Source of the DNA: Streptomyces violaceus
GTDB taxonomy: Bacteria > Actinomycetota > Actinomycetes > Streptomycetales > Streptomycetaceae
Reading direction: 5' to 3'
Assembly: GCA_000715635.1 (NCBI GenBank)
Contig: KL569100.1
Span: forward strand, 211,997-217,048
Length of the DNA stretch: 5,052 bases
The position numbers and the translations under genes are program-made. Below, in pieces: positions 1-5,039 of the stretch; position 1 is the stretch's first letter, and every line of letters begins with the position of its first letter. A model generated the notes under the pieces. The model had not been told where the DNA came from and made no database searches. It saw only the letters and a program-made list of their open reading frames with translations.

Positions 1-1341
1 GGCTGGTCCCAGCCACAAGCAGCCGCTGCCGTTGCTCGAGTGGCCGCGGAGAGCGGAGTGCGTGAGCTGGAGGCGATCTCCCGCTCGCACATCTCCATGT
101 GGGTGCTCGGCACGAAGCCGAGTGGCAGAGCGCCGCATATCCTGCGCGAGACGCTGTCCCGCAGACTCGGCCGCCACCTCACCCTGGCCGACCTCGGGCT
201 GGAAGAAGAGCCAACAGGCACGACCGACACCGGATCCGACTGGAGCGTCGACCCTCTGACCGCACTGGCCGAGCTGGGAAGCGACGATCTCGACATGCAC
301 CGACGCAAGCTGCTGTCCACCGCCGCCTACTCTGCGGCCGGCCTCGCCCTGCCCACAGCCTCGTGGTGGGCAGCCGCCCCCGCCGCAGCGGCGAAGCGCC
401 GACCGGCATCCCCGCGCCCGGTGACCCAGACAGACATCGACGACGTCCGCGACCTCACGGTCTACTACTCCGCGCGCGACCAGCAGCGAGGCGGCGCTTC
501 CGGCCGCAAGGCCCTCGCTAGCCACCTGCTCGACGGTGCGGTACCGCTGCTTGGCGGCCGATTCCGTACAGATCAGCTCCGCCGCGACACGTACTCCGCC
601 GTGGCGGAGATGACTTACCTCGCCGGTTGGATGGCCTTCGACGCCAGTGAACACCGCACTGCCCAGCGCTACCTCACCATTGCCGCCCGCATCGCGGCGG
701 AAGCTGGAGACGGACCGCTCGGTGGTCATGTCCTGCGCGCCCTCGCCCACCAGGCCGTGGACCTCGGGCATCCACGCCGGGCGCTCGCCCTGGCCGACGC
801 CTCGATGTCCCGCGACCGCTACGGCCAAGCCAGCCATCGTGAAAAGGCACTTCTGGCGATCGTCCACGCTCGCGCACTCGCGGCCGACGGCGACCGGGCC
901 GGCTCTCTCGCGGCCATCAGCCGCGCGGAGCGGGACCTCGCCCGCGCCGACACCAACGAGGCGCCGGCGCGCGTCGGCTTTTTTCAGGAAGCCTCCCTCG
1001 CCCACGAGACGGCCTGCGCTCTGCGTGACATGGGCCAGCCTCGGGATGCGGAGATCCACTTCAAGCGCAGCGTGGCCACGCGCCAGCGCCAGCAGTTCGC
1101 CCGTACCCACGGCGTGACGCTCGGTTACCTCGGCGCCGTCCAAGTCCAGCAGGGACGCCTTGACGAGGCATGCGCAACCTGGAACGAAGCACTCGACGCC
1201 ATGGCCGGTATCCAGTCCGGGCGAGCCCGCGACGTCATCGTCCGCATGCAGAGCGACATCTCGCCCGTCCGGCAGCGCGGTGGTCGCCACGTCGCCGAAC
1301 TGGACCGTCGCGCGCGAGGCTTGTTGCGCGCCATAGGCTGA
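1..1341 (+). CDS. HTH/TPR-like transcriptional regulator, NsdA-like, 5' end outside window
   Basis: The reading frame is open from base 1, so the first residues are missing; 446 residues are visible up to TGA at 1339-1341. Visible residues 3-67 look like the end of an HTH followed by the stretch common in actinobacterial regulators of this type: ISMWVLGTKPSGRAP, then LSRRLGRHLTLADLGL. An RRKLL motif (residues 101-105) leads into an Ala-rich hydrophobic stretch that resembles a Tat signal but is internal. The rest is alpha-helical with TPR-like repeats at about 243-270, 280-310, 327-360 and 369-400. It also carries AGWMAFD (208-214) and DTNE (317-320), both with counterparts in the regulator at 2618-3859. 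By analogy with NsdA-type proteins it probably binds DNA in the cytoplasm and senses a partner through its repeats; target and signal are unknown. An internal GTG at 40 would cut the HTH and is not the real start. Family assignment is from memory of similar proteins, not from a search. Confidence 0.82.
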   Translation, partial: GWSQPQAAAAVARVAAESGVRELEAISRSHISMWVLGTKPSGRAPHILRETLSRRLGRHLTLADLGLEEEPTGTTDTGSDWSVDPLTALAELGSDDLDMHRRKLLSTAAYSAAGLALPTASWWAAAPAAAAKRRPASPRPVTQTDIDDVRDLTVYYSARDQQRGGASGRKALASHLLDGAVPLLGGRFRTDQLRRDTYSAVAEMTYLAGWMAFDASEHRTAQRYLTIAARIAAEAGDGPLGGHVLRALAHQAVDLGHPRRALALADASMSRDRYGQASHREKALLAIVHARALAADGDRAGSLAAISRAERDLARADTNEAPARVGFFQEASLAHETACALRDMGQPRDAEIHFKRSVATRQRQQFARTHGVTLGYLGAVQVQQGRLDEACATWNEALDAMAGIQSGRARDVIVRMQSDISPVRQRGGRHVAELDRRARGLLRAIG

Positions 1342-1355
1342 CCACAGAACGGTTT

Positions 1356-1381
1356 CGCGGCGCTGACCGGAGGCCGCCGCG
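1356..1381 (+). terminator. possible hairpin between regulator and TrmO-like gene
   Basis: A 7-bp all-G/C stem, CGCGGCG at 1356-1362 with CGCCGCG at 1375-1381, encloses a 12-base loop. It lies 14 bases after the stop of the first gene. There is no T-tract, which is common for actinomycete terminators but also makes chance likely at this GC. If it works, the TrmO-like gene is only partly co-transcribed with the regulator. Confidence 0.25.
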
Positions 1382-1393
1382 CACGCTACGCCC

Positions 1394-1403
1394 AGGGAGA
1401 GGA
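1394..1403 (+). promoter_or_regulatory. ribosome binding site of TrmO-like gene
   Basis: AGGGAGAGGA lies about 10 bases before the ATG at 1414. It is purine-rich and matches the anti-SD well, which fixes that ATG over in-frame alternatives. Confidence 0.7.
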
Positions 1404-1413
1404 ACGAGCGCTG

Positions 1414-1914
1414 ATGCCGACCTACGAGGTCAAGTCGATCGCCACGGTCGTCGGCGGCCACACTCGCGTACAGGACGACTACCAAGGCGGGGTCGAATCG
1501 ATCATCCGGCTCGACGACGCGTATCCCCTTGAAACGCTGCAAGGAATCGAGGAGTTCTCCCACCTGACCGTGACCTGGCGCTTCCATCTGGCCCGACCCG
1601 AAGACGTCCAGCTCCACGCCCGCAGTCCAAGGGGAAACCAGAACTGGCCGGCGACCGGTACGTTCGTCCACCGCAACCACCGGCGCCCCAACCAACTGGC
1701 GGTCAGTTACCCGCGGTTGCTCAAGGTCGAAGACAGGGACCTCCTGGTCACCGATCTCGACGCCGTCGACGGGACGCCCGTGATCGACCTGGCACCGTAC
1801 TTCGAACAGATGGGGCCTCAGGGCCCGATCCGTCAGCCCGCATGGCCTGGCGAGATGCTTGAACCGAACTACTGGGCGAAGGCAAGCGAACGGCCCTCCG
1901 AGCGTCCCCTGTAG
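1414..1914 (+). CDS. TrmO-family (TsaA/UPF0066) SAM-dependent methyltransferase, divergent
   Basis: A 166-residue cytoplasmic protein with the TrmO/TsaA barrel layout. It starts YEVKSIATVVGG, followed by LQGIEEFSHLTVTWRFHL (residues 42-59), the usual 'L-G-FSHL' strand. Next comes RSPRGNQNW (70-78), matching the RP-R-GGN segment, then GTFVHRNHRRPNQLAVS (82-98) at the place of the family's 'FATRSPFRPNPIG', and VDGTPVIDLAPYF (118-130), which matches the 'VDGTPVLDIKPY' end well. E. coli TrmO N6-methylates t6A37 in tRNA using SAM, and has about 235 residues; this protein lacks its C-terminal extension. The FATRSPFRPNPIG core is altered here, so family membership is clear but the same substrate is only inferred. 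It starts 72 bases after the upstream regulator and converges with the ATPase gene. Confidence 0.85.
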   Translation: MPTYEVKSIATVVGGHTRVQDDYQGGVESIIRLDDAYPLETLQGIEEFSHLTVTWRFHLARPEDVQLHARSPRGNQNWPATGTFVHRNHRRPNQLAVSYPRLLKVEDRDLLVTDLDAVDGTPVIDLAPYFEQMGPQGPIRQPAWPGEMLEPNYWAKASERPSERPL

Positions 1915-1918
1915 GGGA
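1905..1918 (+). terminator. small hairpin over the TrmO-like stop codon
   Basis: TCCCC (1905-1909) pairs with GGGGA (1914-1918) around a TGTA tetraloop, spanning the TAG stop at 1912-1914. It sits at the convergent junction with the ATPase gene (end at 1977) and could stop transcription in either direction, but the stem is only 5 bp and has no T-tract. Confidence 0.3.
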
Positions 1919-1976
1919 AGTGACTGAGCTGCCCGACTCGTCAACCGCATGGCCGGGAACCATTTGGAAGTCTGGC

Positions 1977-2486
1977 TCAACCCTCAGCCCTCGCGTACCG
2001 GAACTCACACCACGTCTCCTTGCCGCTGCTCTCCCACGCGTCTGAGATCGCATCGACAAGCCGGATCCCGCGACCGGATTCACCGTCGGGTCCGGCTTCC
2101 TTGAGTACAGCTGGGGCCGGATTGTGATCGGTGACCGAGACACGCACCACGTCGACGGCCACCGTGATCCGGAGCACGACTTCTCCCTCACCGTGAATCA
2201 CGGCGTTGGTGGCCAGCTCCGAGACGGCCAGTACGACGACCCCCGCCACCGGGTCCGAAACACGGCACCGCCGCAGGAACGCCCCGGCTGTCTGCCGCAT
2301 CTCCCCAACTTTCGCGAGATCAGGGAGAAAGGCCGCCTGACAGCCATGGGGTGCCGCCGGTATGCCTGCCCTCGCCGATGTGCTGTGCCGGTATTCGTGA
2401 ACCGACCTCGCGTATGACACGCCTGCTACGTCGGCAAAGCTACGGATGCCCCCGCCGGGCGGGGTCTCCTCTTGGAGCCTGGTCAT
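1977..2486 (-). CDS. RsbW-like ATP-binding protein (anti-sigma/serine kinase type HATPase)
   Basis: A 169-residue protein of the GHKL/HATPase_c_2 type, as in RsbW and SpoIIAB anti-sigma kinases. The N box is SELATNAVIH (residues 89-98; E90 and N94 would be the catalytic base and the Mg ligand). The G1-like box is DHNPAP from D120, followed by SGRGIRLVD (137-145) and GKETW (155-159). Family members bind ATP and may phosphorylate an anti-sigma antagonist or hold a sigma factor; no sigma or STAS partner is encoded here. The ATG at 2486 is preferred. It has no SD, but a TACGAT -10 element ends 7 bases before it, as for a leaderless mRNA. The first 45 or so residues show no recognisable domain, so a later start such as GTG at 2420 is possible. 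The same frame is open up to 2603, but those residues look like promoter DNA. It is divergent from the HTH/TPR regulator at 2618. Confidence 0.82.
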   Translation of the reverse strand: MTRLQEETPPGGGIRSFADVAGVSYARSVHEYRHSTSARAGIPAAPHGCQAAFLPDLAKVGEMRQTAGAFLRRCRVSDPVAGVVVLAVSELATNAVIHGEGEVVLRITVAVDVVRVSVTDHNPAPAVLKEAGPDGESGRGIRLVDAISDAWESSGKETWCEFRYARAEG

Positions 2487-2493
2487 GGGGGCT

Positions 2494-2522
2494 ATCGTAC
2501 CGCGTGGCGCCGCCGTCGACCA
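2494..2522 (-). promoter_or_regulatory. putative promoter of the ATPase gene, leaderless
   Basis: Read on the minus strand, TACGAT (2499-2494) fits the actinomycete TAnnnT -10 pattern. A poor -35, TGGTCG (2522-2517), sits 17 bases upstream. Only 7 bases separate the -10 from the ATG at 2486, so transcription would begin at or next to the start codon. This agrees with the absence of an SD sequence. The assignment is pattern-based only. Confidence 0.4.
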
Positions 2523-2574
2523 GGGGAATCCAGAGGGGGAAATATCTGTCAAGGGGGAAAGTCGGAGGGGGAAT
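2522..2574 (+). repeat. four direct repeats AGGGG(G)AAW in the divergent control region
   Basis: AGGGGAAT at 2522, AGGGGGAAA at 2534, AGGGGGAAA at 2552 and AGGGGGAAT at 2566 start 12, 18 and 14 bases apart, all in the same orientation. They lie between the divergent ATPase and HTH/TPR regulator genes, where operator sites for the regulator would be expected. The local sequence stands out against the flanking GC-rich DNA. Their role as binding sites is inference. Confidence 0.5.
2547..2552 (-). promoter_or_regulatory. perfect -35 hexamer TTGACA, minus strand
   Basis: TTGACA reads on the minus strand between the second and third GGGGGAA repeats. At 16-18 bases spacing the -10 position is C/T-rich (ATTCCC), a poor match, so this may be a weak or activator-dependent promoter for the ATPase gene, or chance. 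Confidence 0.2.
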
Positions 2575-2604
2575 TGAGGCCATGATTGGATTCCGCCCAC
2601 CAAC

Positions 2605-2610
2605 AGAGGT
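2605..2610 (+). promoter_or_regulatory. ribosome binding site of second HTH/TPR regulator
   Basis: AGAGGT lies 7 bases before the ATG at 2618, a normal SD and spacing, and the protein then begins directly at its HTH domain. An in-frame ATG at 2582 also has purine-rich sequence before it (GGAGG at 2564-2568, 13 bases away), so a form longer by 12 residues cannot be excluded. Confidence 0.6.
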
Positions 2611-2617
2611 CACACTC

Positions 2618-3859
2618 ATGCCAGATCCGTTCGCCGACCTGCTCCTCCGGCTCCGGCAGGAGGCGGGCAGGACGCAGGAGGAGCAGGCAGACGCGATCAA
2701 CGCTGTCTCCGGCCGGGACACCATGACCCGCCGAGAGATCAGCCGCTATGAGAACTTCGAGAACGTCCCTACCAATCACACAATCGCCCACATCGCGGCG
2801 GCCTGCGGTGTGCCCTTCGAGGAGCTTCAGCGGGAGGCCAAGGCTGCCCGCGCTCGGAAGAGAAAGGGGCATGCCAGTGCAGAGGAGGACCAGGACGCCG
2901 TGAAGCGTCGCACGCTGCTGGGTGGCGCCGCTGTCGGCGTGAGCGCGGCTGCCGAGCCCTGGGGGCGCCTCGCCTTCGCCCTCAGTAAGGGGTCCAAGAT
3001 CGATTCGCCCTCCGCCGTCGCGCTCATCGACCGGGCCGCTGAGCTACACGTCCAGGAACTCAATCTCAGCGCCCGGCGGCTACAAAGGACGGTCGAGTCG
3101 CATCTTGACGCGATCACCGCGGCTCTGCCTCGTGCCGGCGAGCACGAGCGGGCTCTCACTATCGCCGCTGGAGAAACCGCCGCCCTGGCGGGTTGGGTCG
3201 CCTGGGACCTGGGTGAGCACGACAAAGCCGACGCCTACTACAAGGTCACGTCGCAGTGCGCGACGACCGCCGGGCACCCTCCGCTCCGAGCCCTGGCCCT
3301 GACCTACAGCAGCTACGGCGCCTCGACGCCGAAGGCGAAGTTGGAGTTCCTTTCCCAGGCGGCCAGCGATGTGCGAGGCCACGGCAACGCTACTGCTGCC
3401 GCCTGGGTCCTCGGCAGGCACGCGGAGGAGGCTGCGGCGGCCGGCGACGAGATGGGGGCGCTCCGGGCGTTGGAGCGAGCGCGCTTCGCTTACGACTTCG
3501 CGGATCACACCAACGAGCAGGCGTGGGTCCGGTTCGTGACCCCGTACCGCATGGATTCGCTGGCCCTCTCTGTATACGGGCAGTTGGGGCGTCCCGAACT
3601 CACCGCTACAGCAGACACCGCAGTCGACCGACTCGGAGACGAACTACCGGACGGAGGCGTCGTGGTCCTCGGTGATCTCGCGTCGGCCCTGCTGCGTGGA
3701 GGTGACGTCGACCAAGGGGTCTACGTGTCACGCCAGTTCGCCGCAGCGGCACAGGCCAAACCCAACACGATGGGCAAGGAGCGCGCATCGACTATCGCAG
3801 CGTCGCTCCCGGACAGCGAGCAGGAACTCAGCCGCCATCTGCGGCAGTTCGCATCCTGA
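2618..3859 (+). CDS. XRE-family HTH transcriptional regulator with TPR-like C-terminal domain
   Basis: A 413-residue protein. Residues 5-70 are an XRE/Cro-C1 HTH: FADLLLRLRQEAG, then RTQEEQADAI and TMTRREISRYEN as the likely HTH helices, followed by HIAAACGVPFEEL. A basic linker (about 75-84) and an acidic patch follow. Then KRRTLLGG (96-103) with an Ala/Val-rich stretch resembles an internal Tat motif. Residues from about 140 to the end are helical and TPR-like, with AGWVAWD (191-197) and HTNEQAWVRF (297-306), both paralleled in the regulator at 1-1341. It is probably a cytoplasmic DNA-binding protein whose repeat domain binds a peptide, ligand or protein partner; this is inferred from the architecture. 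It is divergent from the RsbW-like ATPase and likely controls the shared region, and it converges with cutA. The frame is open to 2351, but that upstream part overlaps the ATPase gene and is not coding-like. I saw no TTA codon. Confidence 0.88.
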   Translation: MPDPFADLLLRLRQEAGRTQEEQADAINAVSGRDTMTRREISRYENFENVPTNHTIAHIAAACGVPFEELQREAKAARARKRKGHASAEEDQDAVKRRTLLGGAAVGVSAAAEPWGRLAFALSKGSKIDSPSAVALIDRAAELHVQELNLSARRLQRTVESHLDAITAALPRAGEHERALTIAAGETAALAGWVAWDLGEHDKADAYYKVTSQCATTAGHPPLRALALTYSSYGASTPKAKLEFLSQAASDVRGHGNATAAAWVLGRHAEEAAAAGDEMGALRALERARFAYDFADHTNEQAWVRFVTPYRMDSLALSVYGQLGRPELTATADTAVDRLGDELPDGGVVVLGDLASALLRGGDVDQGVYVSRQFAAAAQAKPNTMGKERASTIAASLPDSEQELSRHLRQFAS

Positions 3860-3928
3860 GTCCCTGCGCGGCACGCGGACAAGCCCAGGACGCGAACAGT
3901 CGTACGGCCGGTCCGTCGCTCCGCAGAC

Positions 3929-4249
3929 CTATGCCGTCTCCGCGACTACCCAGGACAGGTACGCCTCCGAACCGCCGGTCACGGGCAATGTGATCCACTG
4001 GGGGACGTCGTACGGGTGTTTCTCGTGCATCCACGCCTCCAGTGCCGGGAGACGGTCCGTCGTAGTCATGTACGAGATCCGCCACTCCTGCGCCGTCTCA
4101 ACCTTCCCCTTCCACCAGTAGAAGGCGGTGATCGGCGCATCGATGTGGACGCCCGCTGCCAGCTTGCTCTCGACAGCGCCCCAGGCCAGCGCCTTCGCCT
4201 GATCCTCGTTGTCGCTGGTCGTCTGCGCGATCACAATCTCGTTGGCCAT
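3929..4249 (-). CDS. cutA: CutA divalent-cation tolerance protein
   Basis: A 106-residue protein of full CutA1 length (E. coli 112). Family marks in order are AKALAWGAVESKLAAGVHI (residues 18-36, family pattern 'A..LA..LVE.RLAACVNI'), FYWWKGKVE (43-51), LEAWMHEKHPYDVPQWITLPV (70-90) and GSEAYLSWV (93-101). CutA1 proteins are very stable cytoplasmic homotrimers of ferredoxin-like fold, linked to copper tolerance in E. coli and often without a clear metal role elsewhere. The protein has no cysteine at all: the positions matching E. coli Cys16 and Cys39 appear to be Gln9 and Gly33, while the His of HPY (H78) is kept. ATG at 4249 is supported by GGAGAGG 7 bases upstream. It converges with the HTH/TPR regulator, with 69 bases between stop codons and no clear terminator there. 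Confidence 0.92.
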   Translation of the reverse strand: MANEIVIAQTTSDNEDQAKALAWGAVESKLAAGVHIDAPITAFYWWKGKVETAQEWRISYMTTTDRLPALEAWMHEKHPYDVPQWITLPVTGGSEAYLSWVVAETA

Positions 4250-4256
4250 GCAACTA

Positions 4257-4263
4257 CCTCTCC
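4257..4263 (-). promoter_or_regulatory. ribosome binding site of cutA
   Basis: On the minus strand GGAGAGG precedes the cutA ATG with a 7-base gap, a strong SD at ideal spacing, which settles the start. Confidence 0.75.
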
Positions 4264-4278
4264 AGCTCGGGTACCGCG

Positions 4279-4284
4279 ACCCTA
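4279..4284 (-). promoter_or_regulatory. possible cutA -10 element
   Basis: TAGGGT on the minus strand matches the actinomycete TAnnnT -10 pattern and lies 29 bases before the cutA ATG. TTCGAT, 18 bases upstream, is a poor -35. The position is plausible but the motif is short. Confidence 0.25.
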
Positions 4285-4310
4285 CCCAGCCGTTCAGCGC
4301 GCATCGAAGT

Positions 4311-4322
4311 CGGTAGCTACCG
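4311..4322. repeat. 12-bp perfect palindrome upstream of cutA
   Basis: CGGTAGCTACCG is fully self-complementary and lies about 62 bases upstream of the cutA start codon, just upstream of the possible -10 and near where a -35 would fall. It could be an operator for a dimeric repressor. Twelve bases can also occur by chance in a window this size. Confidence 0.3.
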
Positions 4323-4566
4323 GTGTGGGCGGGCGGGACTCAACCAGCGACCTGGACCACTGAGACAGGCAGCAGGCCATTCAAACGCTTGGCGACCTGA
4401 ACGCGTGGACCGCATAGATACGTGACCTCACCGGGGTGTTGTGTCGTCCGTTGGGCTTCGTACTGACCGCAAGGCAGGCCGGCGAGCCCCTGACTTCCGG
4501 GGGCGACAGCGCGTCGGCGGGTGCCTAGCGGAGAGCGAGCGGCGGCCCGGACGAGGTCGGCCGATA

Positions 4567-4611
4567 GGGCGAATTCTTTCTGTTTCCTCAGGCTGACTCG
4601 GCATTTCGCCC
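4567..4611. repeat. inverted repeat GGGCGAA...TTCGCCC
   Basis: GGGCGAA at 4567-4573 is the exact reverse complement of TTCGCCC at 4605-4611, enclosing a 31-base pyrimidine-rich loop. It is the first of a series of inverted repeats in the gene-free tract. Significance is uncertain. Confidence 0.3.
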
Positions 4612-4650
4612 ATGGCAGACGAGAAAGGGGCTCGAAGGACTGGAACCCTC

Positions 4651-4682
4651 TCCGGGTGTATGTCAACGTACAACACCTCGGA
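4651..4682. repeat. imperfect hairpin, 12 pairs with two single-base bulges
   Basis: TCCG plus GGTGT and TGT on the left arm (4651-4663, A4660 bulged) pair with ACA, ACACC and CGGA on the right arm (4670-4682, T4678 bulged), leaving loop CAACGT. A second small stem, GGTCG/CGACC with loop GTAAG, follows at 4690-4704. This suggests possible RNA structure; no known RNA family is recognised. Confidence 0.4.
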
Positions 4683-4800
4683 AGTGCGAGGTCGGTAAGC
4701 GACCCGCCTGGAGATCCGATGAGGAGTATTTCCGCCGATGCGCGTCCTCCGATCAGTCCGGCCGGCCGCCCCTGTCCGCTTACTCTTTGTGCGATACACG

Positions 4801-4824
4801 GTGGACCGTTCATGCCGGATCCAC
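4801..4824. repeat. imperfect hairpin, 8 pairs with one bulge
   Basis: GTGGA plus CCG (4801-4808) pairs with CGG plus TCCAC (4816-4824, A4819 bulged) around loop TTCATGC. It is another inverted repeat in the same tract. Confidence 0.3.
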
Positions 4825-4892
4825 ATACGGGGGCGGATCGATTGGCGTCGAGGCTGGCAGTCGGGGCGAGCCTCTTTTCGGAGCGCGAGCGC

Positions 4893-4921
4893 AACATAGA
4901 CCAAGATTGCCGGTTAGCCAA
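4893..4921 (-). promoter_or_regulatory. possible minus-strand promoter overlapping the strong palindrome
   Basis: On the minus strand TTGGCT (4921-4916) and TATGTT (4898-4893) are 17 bases apart, each a 4-of-6 match to the sigma-70-type consensus. The -35 lies exactly in the loop of the 4903-4933 palindrome, so a protein bound there would block it. No supported gene lies downstream on that strand before cutA. Confidence 0.25.
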
Positions 4922-4933
4922 ACCGGCGATCTT
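4903..4933 (+). repeat. strong 13-bp stem-loop, terminator- or operator-like
   Basis: AAGATTGCCGGTT (4903-4915) and AACCGGCGATCTT (4921-4933) form a 13-bp stem with loop AGCCA. Twelve pairs are Watson-Crick and one is T4908/G4928, which would be a G-U pair in plus-strand RNA but an A-C mismatch in minus-strand RNA. That favours a plus-strand transcript if it acts as RNA. There is no T-tract after it. As DNA it would be a large near-palindromic operator. It is the most statistically unusual structure I found in the window. Confidence 0.65.
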
Positions 4934-5006
4934 CGCGACCATTGAGCAGGTCCGCATTTGGCTGTACTTGACAGTGGAGCCGTAGCGGACACAGAAGAAG
5001 GCAGCG

Positions 5007-5039
5007 CTCCCCAAACCCACCGGGGAGGGAGAGGAGGAG
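5007..5039 (+). promoter_or_regulatory. hairpin followed by SD-like purine tract at window edge
   Basis: CTCCCC (5007-5012) pairs with GGGGAG (5022-5027) around a 9-base loop, and the right arm runs into GGGAGAGGAGGAG ending at 5039. This looks like a ribosome binding site for a plus-strand gene, but no ATG, GTG or TTG follows before base 5052. A start just beyond the window would be rather far from the core SD. Confidence 0.3.

Noticed and set aside
2487..2603. N-terminal extension of the ATPase to the ATG at 2603
   Set aside because: It would cross the repeat-bearing promoter region and adds residues without family similarity.
2351..2617. Upstream extension of the second HTH regulator
   Set aside because: It overlaps the 5' part of the ATPase gene on the other strand and the control region. 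The HTH begins right after ATG 2618, which has its own SD.
3860..3928. Terminator between the convergent second regulator and cutA
   Set aside because: Only short, broken stems (4 bp) were found, so nothing can be supported.
4486..4504. GCCCC/GGGGC hairpin
   Set aside because: A 5-bp stem with a 9-base loop is expected by chance at this GC.
4521..4985. Plus-strand open frame of 154 codons in the gene-free tract
   Set aside because: Contains a TTA codon. Third-position GC of its last 57 codons is about 74%, below what the real genes show. It spans the strong hairpin and resembles no family I know.
4968..4996. Complete sigma-70 promoter from TTGACA at 4968
   Set aside because: At 16-18 bases spacing the -10 position reads CACAGA, ACAGAA or CAGAAG, which is not a -10. 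Only the -35 is kept, as part of the right-edge observation.
4340..5020. Long minus-strand open frame of 226 codons, and an overlapping minus-strand frame at 4428-4904
   Set aside because: No recognisable domain, weak third-position GC bias and no ribosome site. Long open frames on several strands at once are usual in GC-rich non-coding DNA.
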